A stretch of 64,000 nt of DNA from Zhengitettix transpicula (GCA_037074705.1 CM073591.1:79776532-79840531), one strand, 5' to 3'. Positions 45,273 to 52,220 are shown, numbered from the stretch's first letter. Numbers and translations are program-made. Notes: generated by a model from the sequence alone, not told the origin.

Positions 45273-48096
45273 AATGATTTGCCTTTTTATTACTTAATAT
45301 TAAAAAAATAAACTTTATTACATTGAAACTACAAAAAATACATTAAAAACAATATTGTTGGGCGCCAGCAGATATACATTGGTCTGCATAAAATTAAAAT
45401 TAGCTCCGGCTTGATTAAAAAGTTCTCCTTCTCAACAGGGTAATGTGGGCGGTTCGGTGGCTATTCAAAAACAGAGTCTATCTCCGCACTGTGTAAAAGA
45501 ATTCCACTTTTGAATGTACTTTACATATATTGTGATGCTTACTTAACTTGTGGCGTCAGCACACGATCTCCTTCTGCGGCCTCCCCGCGATGGACGTCCC
45601 TCAAAACCTCTGCGTCTCCGTCTCCCTGCGTCTCCCTGTCTGCCTGCGTCTCTTCTTGCGTCTCTCCGTCTCCCTGATTTTCCCTGCGTCTCCGTCCCCG
45701 TCTGCCTCCTCTGCCTGCGTCCCCGTCTCCCAGCGTCTGTGTATCATTTACCCGGGTTCGGAGTCTTTATATCTACTCCGCCCCCACAAACGAAGTAAAA
45801 AAAAGGACGCGAACACGCGATTTCTTTTGGCCTTCTCAGGCAGAAACACGTGCACGCCTAATGTATTCATACTCAGGCCCGCGGTGGACACAAGGGCGGC
45901 CACTTAAGGTCGTCATTCACTACAATATATATATATATATATTGGTTATCTTCCTCCAAAACCTGATGTAGAGTTATGCTTGAAACTTTGAAATCGTTAA
46001 ATTTACTAATACTGAGCTCATCATTTCATATGAAGGTTTTTATAAATCATGATCAGGATAACCCATAATTTTTTTACGTTTTATTAAACGCGCTGAAATC
46101 AAATTTACTCTTCTATACTTTAATTTTTTAATTACCTGTACTCCCACTGTCTCGCAATCCATTTCAGACATTCTATCCATATATATTACAAATATTACTG
46201 CTTCGGGGGGGGGGGGGCAATTGATATAAATAGAGAAAATTTGAGTTTGAATAATCCGTGCAAAATAATTTTTACATCTATCCAGATAAATTCATTTCGT
46301 TTTCAAACTTCACTTCTGATAACGTCCTAATGTTCTTTCAAGAAAAAAATAAATGATGAAAAAATATCTAACTATTTATAATATAAATAAATCTACGGCC
46401 TTGAGTCAGAAAAGTATAATGTTTTTTTATAAAAAATATTGATATCACGTCTTTTCGTCCTCTTTAAGGATAGGAAAAGCAGCAGAACCGAGCCTCTAAA
46501 TTTTACGCATGAATTGTGTACAAAATTATAAAAAAAATAAACTGTACAACCTGTTGAGGTCACAGAAGAGGACGAAACATCATGAAATTTAATAGTTTTT
46601 GTTAATTAACATGATACTTTTCTCTCTCGAGGTCGTATATTTATGAATTTAAAAAATAAATGCTTCAAATGACAGCACATCCACTCTTTCAAATCCCTTC
46701 CTATGCTATTAAAGGGTAGTTGCACAAAGTGGATTACCCTCATGTAGCCTGTTGCCCAAAAAAAAAAAGCTCATCACTAATCCCAAGGATCCTGCGAGGG
46801 ATATTCTCTCGCAGGTAATCTGAGAGGATATTCTGTCGCAGGTAGAACCTTTTAGGAGAGATACGAAGGGGCTACCTTTGGGGATGCCTTTTCCACTCCC
46901 GTTTTGAACTAAGGTTCCCACAAGCCGAGGCACCTCGGCCTGTTCTGAGAGGTGTATGTTCCGTGGTCACAGACCTTGGGCATACGGTAAGAGTTGTCCG
47001 CTATTCCCATTGGAAGGGCGTGGGACAAGTACTTAATGCCCGACCTACTGATGCAAGTTTTTCTAGGGTTTTCTTTAGGCGAATGCCGGGTAGGATCCTT
47101 AAAATATAGCCCGGGGGCCCTAGTAACCCTTGGCTACCTTCCTCTACCCTTCCAGATCCCCCCTTTCAAATCCCTTCCTATGCTATTAAAGGGGAGTTTC
47201 CAAAAGTGGATTACCCTCATGTAGCCTGTTGCACTAAAAAAAAAAGCTCATCACTAAAGGATCAGGGCGGAAAATCTCGATCGGACCGGGAATCAAACCC
47301 AGGACATCCACTAGATACGTGGTGCTCTTTCTATCTGAGCTATCCTGGGTCAGCTCTCCGTCAGGTGCGAGCTTTCCCCATCCATTATATACGCCTGAAC
47401 ACAGGGTCACCTAAAATTAATTAAATCTCATTTTCCAAGGCCTAATTTTAAGACTTCAATGAAGAATAATTATTATGTGTATATTGATCATAGATGTAAT
47501 TATTTAATTCAAGAACAGAATAAATGCTTCCAATTAAAGCTCATCACGAGACTGGATTAATGCATCAGGATGGAAAGATCTCCACCGGGCCGTGAATAGG
47601 ACCCGAGACCTCTACTTTCCGTCCTGTCGAGATTATTCCATCTTGATTCATTAATGCTTAGTTGTGTCTAACGCTCACTTTTTCCCTGGCAGATATGAGG
47701 CGATATGATTTACTCCTTAACCGTCATTAGAAATTTTTATTAATCTGCCTACGGTGTTTTTCAATGCAGGTAAACATCAAACACCGAATAATAGCCGCGT
47801 TTGGCTGAAATGTGTTTTATATTCCTCACAGAAATCAATTTCAATTCAAACCAACTTTGTCATCCATGTGCCATGGATCTCGATTTCCAAACAATCTCCA
47901 TATCTTAAGAGAAAGAACGCGTGGTTAATCTGTTTTTGTGTTACAGATGCTGATTTTGACGAATAATTTGCAAGAAAACCTCGACGTAAATTTAAATGTG
48001 GCAGTTTGCAACAGAACCATAGAATGGTCGAATAAATATTCCCCGATAATTCTGCATTGGCTAAAAACAAGAAGTATTTCTGGAAAGGCGCGGTGA
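24321..48096 (+). CDS. M1-family zinc aminopeptidase (aminopeptidase N-like), 15-exon gene model
   Basis: Predicted to remove N-terminal residues from peptides outside the cell. Joined exons: 24321-24343, 24799-25021, 27818-28014, 29495-29656, 30573-30890, 34228-34411, 35618-35774, 35846-35921, 38237-38378, 39681-39858, 41218-41495, 42268-42578, 43774-43923, 45041-45110, 47947-48096; total 2619 nt, 872 aa, phases consistent throughout. Domain order matches M1: hydrophobic N-terminus (residues 8-19), beta-rich N-domain (about 23-200), catalytic domain with WAVEN at 297-301, HELSH at 333-337, E356 eighteen residues later and SYYKGG with Y419, then the helical C-terminal (ERAP1_C-like) domain from about 550. 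The spacing from WAVEN to the first zinc histidine (36) equals that from GAMEN to the zinc histidine in human aminopeptidase N as I recall it. About 15 N-glycosylation sequons fit secretion. Oddities: WAVEN in place of GAMEN, KE in place of the usual NE at the third zinc ligand, a non-GT donor after exon 6, and no hydrophobic GPI tail. Family call is secure; exact exon ends are inferred from splice signals and phase. Confidence 0.9.
24799..25021 (+). CDS. Aminopeptidase exon 2: end of signal segment and start of N-domain
   Basis: Begins after TTTTTTCCAG and ends before GTTAGT. It encodes residues 8-82. The LRLPGDSKPVEYHVKLSPN stretch (from residue 23) is the classic start of an M1 N-domain, followed by a GNIT sequon and the family-like stretch RPTNTVVLHASKMQI. 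Ends in phase 0. Confidence 0.85.
25213..25420. mobile_element. Foldback family F copy (both arms, short loop)
   Basis: The left arm runs from AAAATAGCC through CACACAACGTTTCTGGAATC to the sequence AGGTGA. The right arm returns from CCTGACGAAACGAACAAGGA to TTGGCTATTTTATC. About 90 bp arms with a roughly 25-nt loop. It lies in aminopeptidase intron 2. Confidence 0.85.
25450..25479. repeat. (TA)n microsatellite flanked by a short direct repeat
   Basis: GAATATAATTGTAAATA occurs just before the tract (about 25436) and again after it (about 25506). In intron 2. Confidence 0.85.
27524..27705. mobile_element. Foldback family F copy, right arm mostly lost
   Basis: Contains the left-arm landmark CACAACGTTTATGCGATCC and the best-preserved family spacer (CGCAAGTAGCGTAAGAACGA and following), then jumps to the distal right-arm end GACTATTTATTTATCTA. 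It lies in aminopeptidase intron 2. Confidence 0.7.
27818..28014 (+). CDS. Aminopeptidase exon 3: N-domain
   Basis: Acceptor ATTACAG and donor GTATCG; enters in phase 0 and leaves in phase 2. Encodes residues 83-148, matching the M1 stretch ending in LEGRGF, where relatives have LRGFY. NLS and NTT sequons are present. Confidence 0.85.
28596..28650 (+). repeat. Dispersed direct repeat in intron 3 (copy 1)
   Basis: GGTCCGTATGAACCA followed by TTCAG...GAAGATACA...GATTA; a second copy lies at 29192-29245, about 595 bp downstream. Confidence 0.6.
29192..29245 (+). repeat. Dispersed direct repeat in intron 3 (copy 2)
   Basis: GGTCCGTATGAACCA and the following AAAGATACATGCGATTA match copy 1 at 28596-28650. 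Confidence 0.6.
29495..29656 (+). CDS. Aminopeptidase exon 4: end of N-domain
   Basis: Acceptor GTTACAG and donor GTAAGA. Encodes RWLGTTSFEATYARTAFPCF followed by DEPSIKATF, one of the most conserved M1 blocks (residues 148-202), then SSMPVQEI. Phase 2 at both ends. Confidence 0.93.
30573..30890 (+). CDS. Aminopeptidase exon 5: catalytic domain with variant GAMEN motif
   Basis: Acceptor CATTTCAG and donor GTGAGT; residues 202-308. Contains STYMVAFAVGKF, the conserved entry to the catalytic domain, and PSPNMDWAVENWGLVTF. The exopeptidase motif is therefore WAVEN (297-301): the glutamate that binds the substrate amino group is kept, while the glycine and methionine are replaced. NIS and NMS sequons are present. 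Confidence 0.93.
31524..31715 (+). repeat. Tandem duplication (101 bp period) with F-family left ends
   Basis: GCAGGAATTTAAATTACATA starts both copies, at 31524 and 31625. Each ends with GTAAGATAAAATAGCCAAAT and a short TA run, so each carries the outer end of a foldback F element. The second copy runs into the M element at 31720. Confidence 0.85.
31720..32963. mobile_element. Family M element nested in a foldback copy
   Basis: Begins TATAATAAACACACGGGG (G of TG changed to A) and ends AAGGCATTACA, flanked by a short TA run on the left and a 44 bp TA tract on the right. Shares GGTCTTTACTGGGTT and ATCTGACTGTATCTTTTAAT with its relatives. In aminopeptidase intron 5. An open frame at 32511-32732 (-) is not recognisable. 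Confidence 0.65.
32970..33013. repeat. (TA)n microsatellite inside a split foldback copy
   Basis: A 44 bp TA run between the end of the M element (32963) and the remaining F left arm (33014). It appears to have grown from the TA-rich part of the F arm. Confidence 0.9.
33010..33312. mobile_element. Foldback family F copy, split by an M element
   Basis: Remaining left arm ATCACACAACGTTTTATGGT...CTTCAGGTG; right arm GCACCTGAAAAAAGGAACAA through GAAACGTTGTGTGATATTT to TTGGCTATTTTATCTTATTA. The outer part of the left arm lies 1.3 kb away (31669-31715), on the other side of the M element and TA tract, so the copy was split by insertion. In aminopeptidase intron 5. Confidence 0.8.
34228..34411 (+). 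CDS. Aminopeptidase exon 6: zinc-binding HExxH(x18)E
   Basis: Acceptor TTTTCAG. Encodes HELSHTWFGNRVTPAWW and then LWLKEALATYC: zinc ligands H333, H337 and E356 with catalytic base E334. Relatives usually have NEGFA where this has KEALA. The 3' border is uncertain. Alignment length to relatives puts it after THK at 34411, which needs a GC donor (AAG|GCATAC). A GT at 34454 is also in phase but would add 14 residues. Confidence 0.92.
34735..35150 (+). mobile_element. Dispersed copy of the 57-64 kb repeat family in intron 6
   Basis: Starts ACTAGCTGGGTGCTCAGCG, continues through CATTCTCGGTTGTTTTTGCG, ACAAACAACATCGGTAGAAA, CCTGGGGGTGGTAGATG and AAATTTGCTCTACGGG, and ends in an ACATAC/ACACAC microsatellite. 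This single complete unit shows the family's ends: the CTGGGTGCCCGGCG start and a microsatellite finish. Confidence 0.8.
35296..35329. repeat. (TA)n microsatellite
   Basis: About 34 bp of TA in intron 6, 290 bp upstream of exon 7. Confidence 0.95.
35618..35774 (+). CDS. Aminopeptidase exon 7: catalytic domain with proton-donor tyrosine
   Basis: Acceptor CGGACAG and donor GTTCGT; residues 370-422. Encodes MEKSWRVGEQF and RFDEISYYKG. Y419 occupies the position of the M1 transition-state-stabilising tyrosine, 63 residues after the third zinc ligand. Confidence 0.93.
35846..35921 (+). CDS. Aminopeptidase exon 8
   Basis: Acceptor CTTTCAG and donor GTAAGT; residues 422-447. Encodes GGALIRMIVYL, matching the M1 KGAxxIRM helix after the catalytic tyrosine. 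Separated from exon 7 by a 71-nt intron, the shortest in the gene. Confidence 0.9.
36804..37110 (+). mobile_element. Diverged family R copy in intron 8
   Basis: Shares GAAGGGCGTGGGACA, GATGCAGGTTTTTCTGCGTT, TTAGGCGAAT and CCCTTGGCTACCTT in order with the R elements further right, but the rest is strongly diverged. It includes a C-run near 36927. An old relative, perhaps of a different subfamily. Confidence 0.6.
38237..38378 (+). CDS. Aminopeptidase exon 9
   Basis: Acceptor CCTCAG and donor GTAATT; residues 447-494. Encodes ILDVLISNSSILMYWVNQSG and then YPILNV, equivalent to the M1 DDLW helix and the W-x-x-x-x-GYP motif. The linker between those motifs is shorter than usual. Several NxS/T sequons. 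Confidence 0.87.
39681..39858 (+). CDS. Aminopeptidase exon 10: beta-sandwich domain
   Basis: Acceptor TAAATAG and donor GTACGT; residues 495-554. Encodes QKRWWIPLKYI and INEGFSYCIVNPNQTG, matching the M1 beta domain (W-x-IPL and the N-x-x-x-x-G-YYRVNY junction that is completed in exon 11). Confidence 0.9.
41218..41495 (+). CDS. Aminopeptidase exon 11: start of C-terminal helical domain
   Basis: Acceptor ATCCTTAG and donor GTAACG; residues 554-646. Encodes GYYRVNYSRKEW, then RPVDRAMLLDDALNLAKIGK and DYSLALSLVSYL, the signature entry to the ERAP1_C-like domain. Confidence 0.93.
42268..42578 (+). CDS. Aminopeptidase exon 12: C-terminal helical domain
   Basis: Acceptor GTTACAG and donor GTGAGT; residues 647-750. 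Helical repeat region including FPWACRLRLPMC, DLREAYLCVLVRN and SERSVLISAMGCS, matching the family's LLSALGC segment. One NST sequon. Confidence 0.9.
43774..43923 (+). CDS. Aminopeptidase exon 13: C-terminal helical domain
   Basis: Acceptor TATTGCAG and donor GTAATA; residues 750-800. Encodes MMTDSLNTDGSGVISESES and RKGMDALYNLV, equivalent to the M1 helix pair that precedes the last helices. Phase 2 at both ends. Confidence 0.87.
44492..44742. mobile_element. Foldback family F copy (both arms and spacer)
   Basis: Left arm CACCACTCAACGTTTCTTCA...CTTCAGGTGATTC; right arm GAATCACCTGACGAAAGCAA...AGTAACGTTGTGTATC; spacer GTTTGAGCGGTGTGTCGTTC is the reverse complement of the spacer in the 27.6 kb copy. 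In aminopeptidase intron 13. Confidence 0.8.
45041..45110 (+). CDS. Aminopeptidase exon 14
   Basis: Acceptor CTTTCAG and donor GTACGA; residues 800-823. Encodes RDIGLIWRLSVLVERAANEK and a short charged end. Fits the penultimate M1 helix by position, and its phase joins exons 13 and 15 without adjustment. Confidence 0.75.
45209..45286. repeat. 78 bp perfect palindrome centred on (TA)n
   Basis: The left arm AAAGGCAAATCATTACAATA and the right arm TATTGTAATGATTTGCCTTT are exact reverse complements around a pure TA tract of about 43 bp. The right arm is the start of the M-like element at 45270. The left arm is an extra, inverted copy of that element end, 100 bp downstream of aminopeptidase exon 14. 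Confidence 0.92.
45270..45924. mobile_element. Family M-like element with TG...CA ends in TA tracts
   Basis: Begins TGTAATGATTTGCC after a long TA tract and ends CATTCACTACA before another. The right half is GC-rich and carries the CTCC/CGTCTC low-complexity block. The interior does not visibly match other M copies, so family membership rests on ends and target only. In intron 14. Confidence 0.5.
45605..45740 (+). repeat. Pyrimidine-rich CGTCTCC/CTGCGTCTC minisatellite-like tract
   Basis: Irregular tandem repetition of CTGCGTCTC, CCGTCTCC and CTGCCTGCGTC variants, almost purine-free apart from G of the CG and TG steps. It lies inside the M-like element at 45270. Overlapping frames of 82 and 119 codons here are a by-product of the composition. 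Confidence 0.8.
46205..46217 (+). repeat. Poly-G run
   Basis: Thirteen consecutive Gs in intron 14; a possible G-quadruplex former and also a likely sequencing weak point. Confidence 0.8.
46447..46590. repeat. Small inverted repeat with Penelope-like GACGAAAC ends
   Basis: GTCTTTTCGTCCTCT near 46449 and AGAGGACGAAACATC near 46566 are inverted relatives; the right end also has CCTGTTGAGGTC before it, resembling a mutated hammerhead core. Confidence 0.35.
46684..46757 (+). mobile_element. 3' tail of an R element interrupted by a newer R copy
   Basis: Contains TTTCAAATCCCTTCCTATGC through ACCCTCATGTAGCCTGTTGC just before the A-run. This is the end of an R element; the rest of the A-tail and its flank continue after 47236 because another R copy inserted here. 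Confidence 0.75.
46758..46780 (+). repeat. Target-site duplication, left (R1)
   Basis: A run of 11 As followed by GCTCATCACTAA; repeated at 47236-47257 as 10 As plus the same 12 bases. These bracket the R1 insertion. Confidence 0.85.
46781..47235 (+). mobile_element. Family R retroposon copy R1
   Basis: Order of landmarks: two CCTGCGAG-type hairpins, GGCTACCTTTGGGGATGCCT, the palindrome CCGAGGCACCTCGG, GACCTTGGGCATACGGTAAG, GAAGGGCGTGGGACAAGTA, TTAGGCGAATGCCGGGTAGG, TTTCAAATCCCTTCCTATGC, A-tail. An internal segment present in R4 (the GCTGCCTCC block) is missing. The A-tail and long target duplication indicate LINE-type retroposition. No open frame of note. Confidence 0.85.
47236..47257 (+). 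repeat. Target-site duplication, right (R1)
   Basis: 10 As plus GCTCATCACTAA, matching 46758-46780. Confidence 0.85.
47258..47360 (-). mobile_element. tRNA-derived SINE head
   Basis: On the minus strand it reads GGATAGCTCAGATAGAAAGA, CACCACGTATCTAGTGG and CTGGGTTTGATTCCCGG. The D arm, anticodon arm (loop GTATCTA) and T arm all fold, and the pol III A and B boxes are present. The acceptor stem does not pair, so this is a SINE head rather than a working tRNA. It is followed on the minus strand by CGCCCTGATCCTTTAGTGAT and a T-run that may act as a pol III terminator. Confidence 0.75.
47563..47650 (-). mobile_element. Second, diverged tRNA-derived SINE copy
   Basis: The minus strand contains TCGGGTCCTATTCACGGCCC (T-arm and B-box region), then GAGATCTTTCCATCCTGAT and GTGATGAGCTTT, matching the downstream sequence of the SINE at 47258-47360. 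The A-box end is not recognisable. Confidence 0.55.
47947..48096 (+). CDS. Aminopeptidase exon 15: C-terminus and stop
   Basis: Acceptor TGTTACAG; residues 824-872, stop TGA at 48094-48096. Encodes NLQENLDVNLNVAVC and RTIEWSNKYSPIILHWL, resembling the final M1 helix that ends in W-L. The tail ends SISGKAR with no hydrophobic stretch, so no GPI-anchor signal is seen. Confidence 0.83.
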   Translation: MLILTNNLQENLDVNLNVAVCNRTIEWSNKYSPIILHWLKTRSISGKAR

Positions 48097-48101
48097 TTCT
48101 A

Positions 48102-48107
48102 AATAAA
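48102..48107 (+). promoter_or_regulatory. Candidate polyadenylation signal (AATAAA)
   Basis: AATAAA begins six bases after the aminopeptidase stop codon. A second CAATAAATG occurs near 48309. Either could serve; the second leaves a more usual 3' UTR. No cleavage site can be identified from sequence alone. Confidence 0.35.
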
Positions 48108-48307
48108 CATCAATATTAAATTCAAGATTGTACTTATTAAACTTCAATATCATCTACGATAGTTGTGTACATGCAGAAAGTAATCAAAGTCTTCAGCACG
48201 TCTTTAATGATGTTATAGTTATACTTCCAGACAATTATTTATTATTACTTATCGTAATGTTACTTTCAGCGTTGGATAACGTATTTATGTCACATTAATG
48301 TTTAGTC

Positions 48308-48456
48308 AATAAATGTGTTCACTTTAAAATATATTTATTTTAATTCATTAATGAATTAAATTTAAGAGTCCTTTCGATTAAACGCGTGAACCTCTTTATT
48401 TAATATATTTATGGTCCGTAAATCAAAGTATCCAATAATTTATACATTATATATAT
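48308..48456. other. AT-rich flank after the aminopeptidase gene
   Basis: Likely end of the 3' UTR and intergenic DNA; no gene seen up to the M element at 48457. Confidence 0.5.
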
Positions 48457-49307
48457 TGTACTAAACAATCAAGTAGGCTTTAATTCATGTAAAGGAATGA
48501 TTAAATATGATAAGTTAATATAAATGAAAAGCTTATGAACAATGAACAAACAAAAAATATTTAAATTTTTTTGTGGCTTTCAAAGAATAAAATAAAATTA
48601 CAAACAAAATTTGAACACAAAAAAATGATTTAAAATCGTATTAACAAAACAGTTTACAATTTACCTAAACAATATGTCGATAGAATGAAAGAAATTAAAA
48701 GTAAAGAAATTAACTTTGATTGACAATTAAAAGGGAACGAAATCTGACTTTATCCTTTAATTATTGTTTACAGTTATTATAATTAAAATTTGGTTACTCA
48801 CACATTGTCGCCTGGTACCAGCATTCTTTGTTTCCCCTAAACAACACGATAAATGCAAATGGTTATTGACACAGATTCTAGTTCTCACAGAATTTACACG
48901 CTCACCGGCGAATAGAACGCAGAAAAAATTTCCGGAGCCTTGGATGAACCTCTCCTTGGTCAGCTATCGGATGTCGTCTTCCCCTCAGTGTAAAATTGTT
49001 CGAATTTGCCTTATTACTGGAACTGATGATTTGAAGATTCTTTGTAGACTGTTATTTTTATTGATTTGAAATAGACTGCAAGGTATCTCGGTGAAAAATT
49101 TGTTATAATGTGCCTCCTTTCCTGGCTGGCTGTAGACGTAAACTGACTCAGACTTTCGTGCGCGCAAACGTCATTTCGACTTTTCGACAAAACAGCCGAG
49201 CTCGCTTCTCCATTGTTGCTTTGTTCGATCAGACCGCTATAATGGATTTATCAAACACTTCAAATTTTATGTCCAAACAATTACTGGCCTAATTAATTGT
49301 TGCTACA
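48457..49307. mobile_element. Family M element downstream of the aminopeptidase gene
   Basis: Begins TGTACTAAACAATC and ends TTGTTGCTACA between TATATAT flanks. It contains GAACGAAATCTGACTTTATC followed by CTTTAATT, matching the copies at 13815 and 31720. No protein-coding content recognised. Confidence 0.6.
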
Positions 49308-50250
49308 ATATATATAATTTCTAAAATAATGATTGTTAGGAACGTAATTCTTAAATTTTATTTGATTTATATTCACAAAATTAATTAATATTTAGTTGTT
49401 ATAAATGGATTATTGTTTTATATTACTTCAAATGAAATGTAATACGTCTGTTTGAAAATATAATAATTAGATAAAGTAGTCAAATGACAGACATAATGAG
49501 TTGAGTTCGTCACTAGACTTGTGCATTTTTGTTTTTAATCACCTGACGAAAGTAAAGTAAAACTTGGCTATTTTAAATGTTTCTTATATTATTTCAAATG
49601 GGATCATTTTAAACCAATCACATGTATTCAAAGAAAGGTTTTAATATACAGATCACTGACGTCATTTTTCTTAAGTTAATCTACTTATCGATATTCCTTG
49701 ATAATTACGAACTGTTTCATAACGAGACAATGTATCACAGTGTTGATGTTCCTACGGTCAATACAAATAAATATTGAAGCAAATGAAAAATAAATCAATT
49801 AATACAGGACTTTTTAATTGGAAAGTCAAATTTGCAATGTAAATGATTTCATAGATGTATTCAAACGCTTTATTATTTTTATAAATTTACAAATGTTGTG
49901 AAATTTATGTTGGGGCAGAAGTAAATTTAGACGCAAGTTCACTTCTTATTTACAGAAACCTACTATATTCGTATCGTTTCTTGTCAAATTCTTTGAAAAA
50001 TGTCTATTAACATTAGTGGCCGAGGATTATTGTGATCGTCATTCTCATCAACTACAACTGAATATATTTATTAAATATTATTCTCCAGGTAAGTGTTAAA
50101 TACAGAAATTTATTTTCCAAATCGTTGGTGGTAATTTTCTAGCTAAACATCTGTTTAGGGTGAAAAAAATGTTGTCAAATGTAAGTTGGGTTGAAAATTG
50201 AATAAATGGAATTGTAAGTAATATGTATATATGTGGATGCTGTTCTTAGC
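49308..50250. other. AT-rich spacer with a foldback remnant
   Basis: Apart from the F remnant at 49490-49590, nothing recognised. Confidence 0.55.
49490..49590. mobile_element. Foldback family F remnant
   Basis: Retains GAGTTCGTCACTAGACTTG, AATCACCTGACGAAAGTAAA and CTTGGCTATTTTA, but the hammerhead-like block and most of both arms are deleted. Confidence 0.55.
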
Positions 50251-50660
50251 TTTCTGGAGAAAAACTTTCGGCAATGCCTTATTCGCTCTGTGCTTTTGGA
50301 CCGAGGTTCCCACAAGCCGAGGCACCTCGGTCTGTTCAGGGTTCACACACCTGCAGCATAGTGTAAGAGTTTTTATCTGTTCCCATCGGAACAGTCGGCC
50401 AGCTGCCTCCTAAACTGGTGCCATCCATCCCAACAAATACCAAGCACCTTATCCAGTTTTTATAGGGTTTGTCTAGCATCACTTTTAGGCGAATGCTGGG
50501 TAGGATCCTTAAACCTTACCCCGGGGGCTCTAGTTAACACTTGGTTACCTTACATTACTCTTCCGCCGCCCCCCTTTCAAATCCCTTCCTAGGCTATTAA
50601 AGGGGAGTTGCCACCACGTGTATTATCTTCATGTATCCCGTTATTGTATATAAAAAAAGT
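50251..50660 (+). mobile_element. Family R copy R2, 5' truncated
   Basis: Contains GGTTCCCACAAGCCGAGGCA, the GGCCAGCTGCCTCCTAAACT block, TTAGGCGAATGCTGGGTAGG, TTTCAAATCCCTTCCTAGGC and a short A-run near 50651. The 5' hairpins are missing. A target duplication is not clear. Confidence 0.75.
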
Positions 50661-51353
50661 ATGCATATAAATAATATCTTCAGACATCGATAAAAGGGAG
50701 GAGGAATCTGACAAGAGGGTAAACTGAAAAAGTTAAAATTTAAAAATACATAATGATTAGCGTTTTAACTAAATTAATTCAGTTTCCGAGCTCAGCTACG
50801 CCAAATTGCCAAAAAAACGTTTTGAGCACCGTTTCTCTCACTCCCAATAATAATACAATGAATATTGTGCACTACATTGTCTAAGTGCCATCTGTTGGTC
50901 GTAATATGATGGTCAGCGGTAGAATGGCATCTCGGTCGTAATTAATTACTTTGTAATCAATTTCAGTCCTTGTACCTTAAGTATGCGGACCCCATAAAAA
51001 GGAACAACAATTTATTGTCATTATCATGTTTATTACGAAGAATTTTAAACAATAAATTATTTCAAACTTACCTAATTACTGAAAAATGAATGGGTGCATT
51101 CATTACGTAAAAGTAATTCCATTTCCTACTAATTTTCTAAACGCAATATTATTTCTTGTCTTCTTAGTTTATGAATAAAAATTATTTTTCATTTCAAAAT
51201 TAAATGTTTCTTGTTTTTATATTTGCAAAATTTGCTATTATGTTCCAAACTCTAAAATTTTAGTTTCTATGGAAACAATGGAGAAATTACTCAGTCATTT
51301 TTCGTTCATAGTTGACTTTAAATAACTCTTTATAATTTTTAACTTACGAAAAT

Positions 51354-51651
51354 ATCGATGACGGCAGAAGGGTTTGCTGTGGGGTCGCAGCTTTCCCCTC
51401 GCCGTGCCTTGACCGGTTTAGGAGGCAGCTGGCCGACTGTTCCAATAGGAATAGCGGACAACTCTTACCGTATGCCCAAGGTCTGCGACCCCGGAACATA
51501 CACCTCTCAAAACAGGCCGAGGTGCCTCGGCATATGGAAACCTTAGTTTAAAAAAAACAGAGATATGTGAAGGCATCCCCAAAGGTAGCCTCCGCCAGAG
51601 CTCTCTGGGAAGGTTCACCTGCGAGAGAATTATCTCGCAGGCTGTTGTGTG
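51354..51651 (-). mobile_element. Family R copy R3a, 5' half, minus strand
   Basis: Contains, in reverse, the GGCAGCTGGCCGACTGTTCC block, CCGAGGTGCCTCGG palindrome, CCCAAAGGTAGCC and the hairpin CCTGCGAGAGAATTATCTCG. The 3' half of this copy is absent to the left. Confidence 0.75.
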
Positions 51652-51670
51652 TGACTTGTTTCTTTTTTTT
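51652..51670. repeat. Target-site duplication, left (R3b)
   Basis: TGACTTGTTTC followed by a T-run; the same 11 bases with one added pyrimidine and a T-run occur at 52201-52220. Confidence 0.75.
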
Positions 51671-52200
51671 TGGGGGGGGGGATCAGGCTACATGAGGGTA
51701 ATCCACGTTGGGCAACTCCCCTTTAATAGCATAGGAAGGGATTTGAAAAGAGGAATGCGGAAGGGTACAGGAAGGTAGCCAAGGATCCTACCGGCATTCG
51801 CCTAAAAGTAATGCAGGGAAAACCATAGAAAAACCTGCATCAGGTAGGTCGGGCATTGGGCACTTGTCCTACGCCCTTCCGATAGCGAGAGAAGAGTTTT
51901 CTGTGGGGACGCAGCATTTCCTTCTCCGTACCTCGACCAGTTTAGGAGCAAGCTGGCCGACTGTTCCAATGGGAACAGTGAACAACTCTTACCGTATGCC
52001 CAAAGTCTGTGACCCCGGAACATACACCTCTCAAAACAGGCCGAGGTGCCTCGGCTTATGAAATCCTTAGTTCAAAAACGGAGAGGAAAAGGCATCTCTA
52101 TAGGTAGTCCCTGCGTGTCTCTCATACAAGTTTCTGCCTGCGAGAGAATGTCCATCGCAGGTACCGCCTGCGAGAGAAAAGCCCTCGCAGACCTTTCTCA
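51671..52200 (-). mobile_element. Family R copy R3b, complete, minus strand
   Basis: A roughly 530 bp copy running from its A-tail side (T-run at 51660-51670) through CAGGCTACATGAGGGTAATC, GGCATTCGCCTAAAAGTAAT, GCAGCATTTCCTTCTCCGTA and CCGAGGTGCCTCGG to paired CCTGCGAG hairpins near 52135-52190. It is bracketed by TGACTTGTTTC plus T-run at 51652 and 52201, a target duplication that includes an A-tail. Confidence 0.8.
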
Positions 52201-52220
52201 ATGACTTGTTTCCTTTTTTT
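52201..52220. repeat. Target-site duplication, right (R3b)
   Basis: TGACTTGTTTCC plus a T-run, partner of 51652-51670. Confidence 0.75.

Noticed and set aside
45548..45907. Overlapping 82- and 119-codon frames
   Set aside because: Created by the pyrimidine-rich CGTCTCC tract inside an M-like element.
47258..47360. Possible functional tRNA gene with anticodon loop GTATCTA
   Set aside because: The acceptor stem does not pair and it sits within repeats; better explained as a SINE head.
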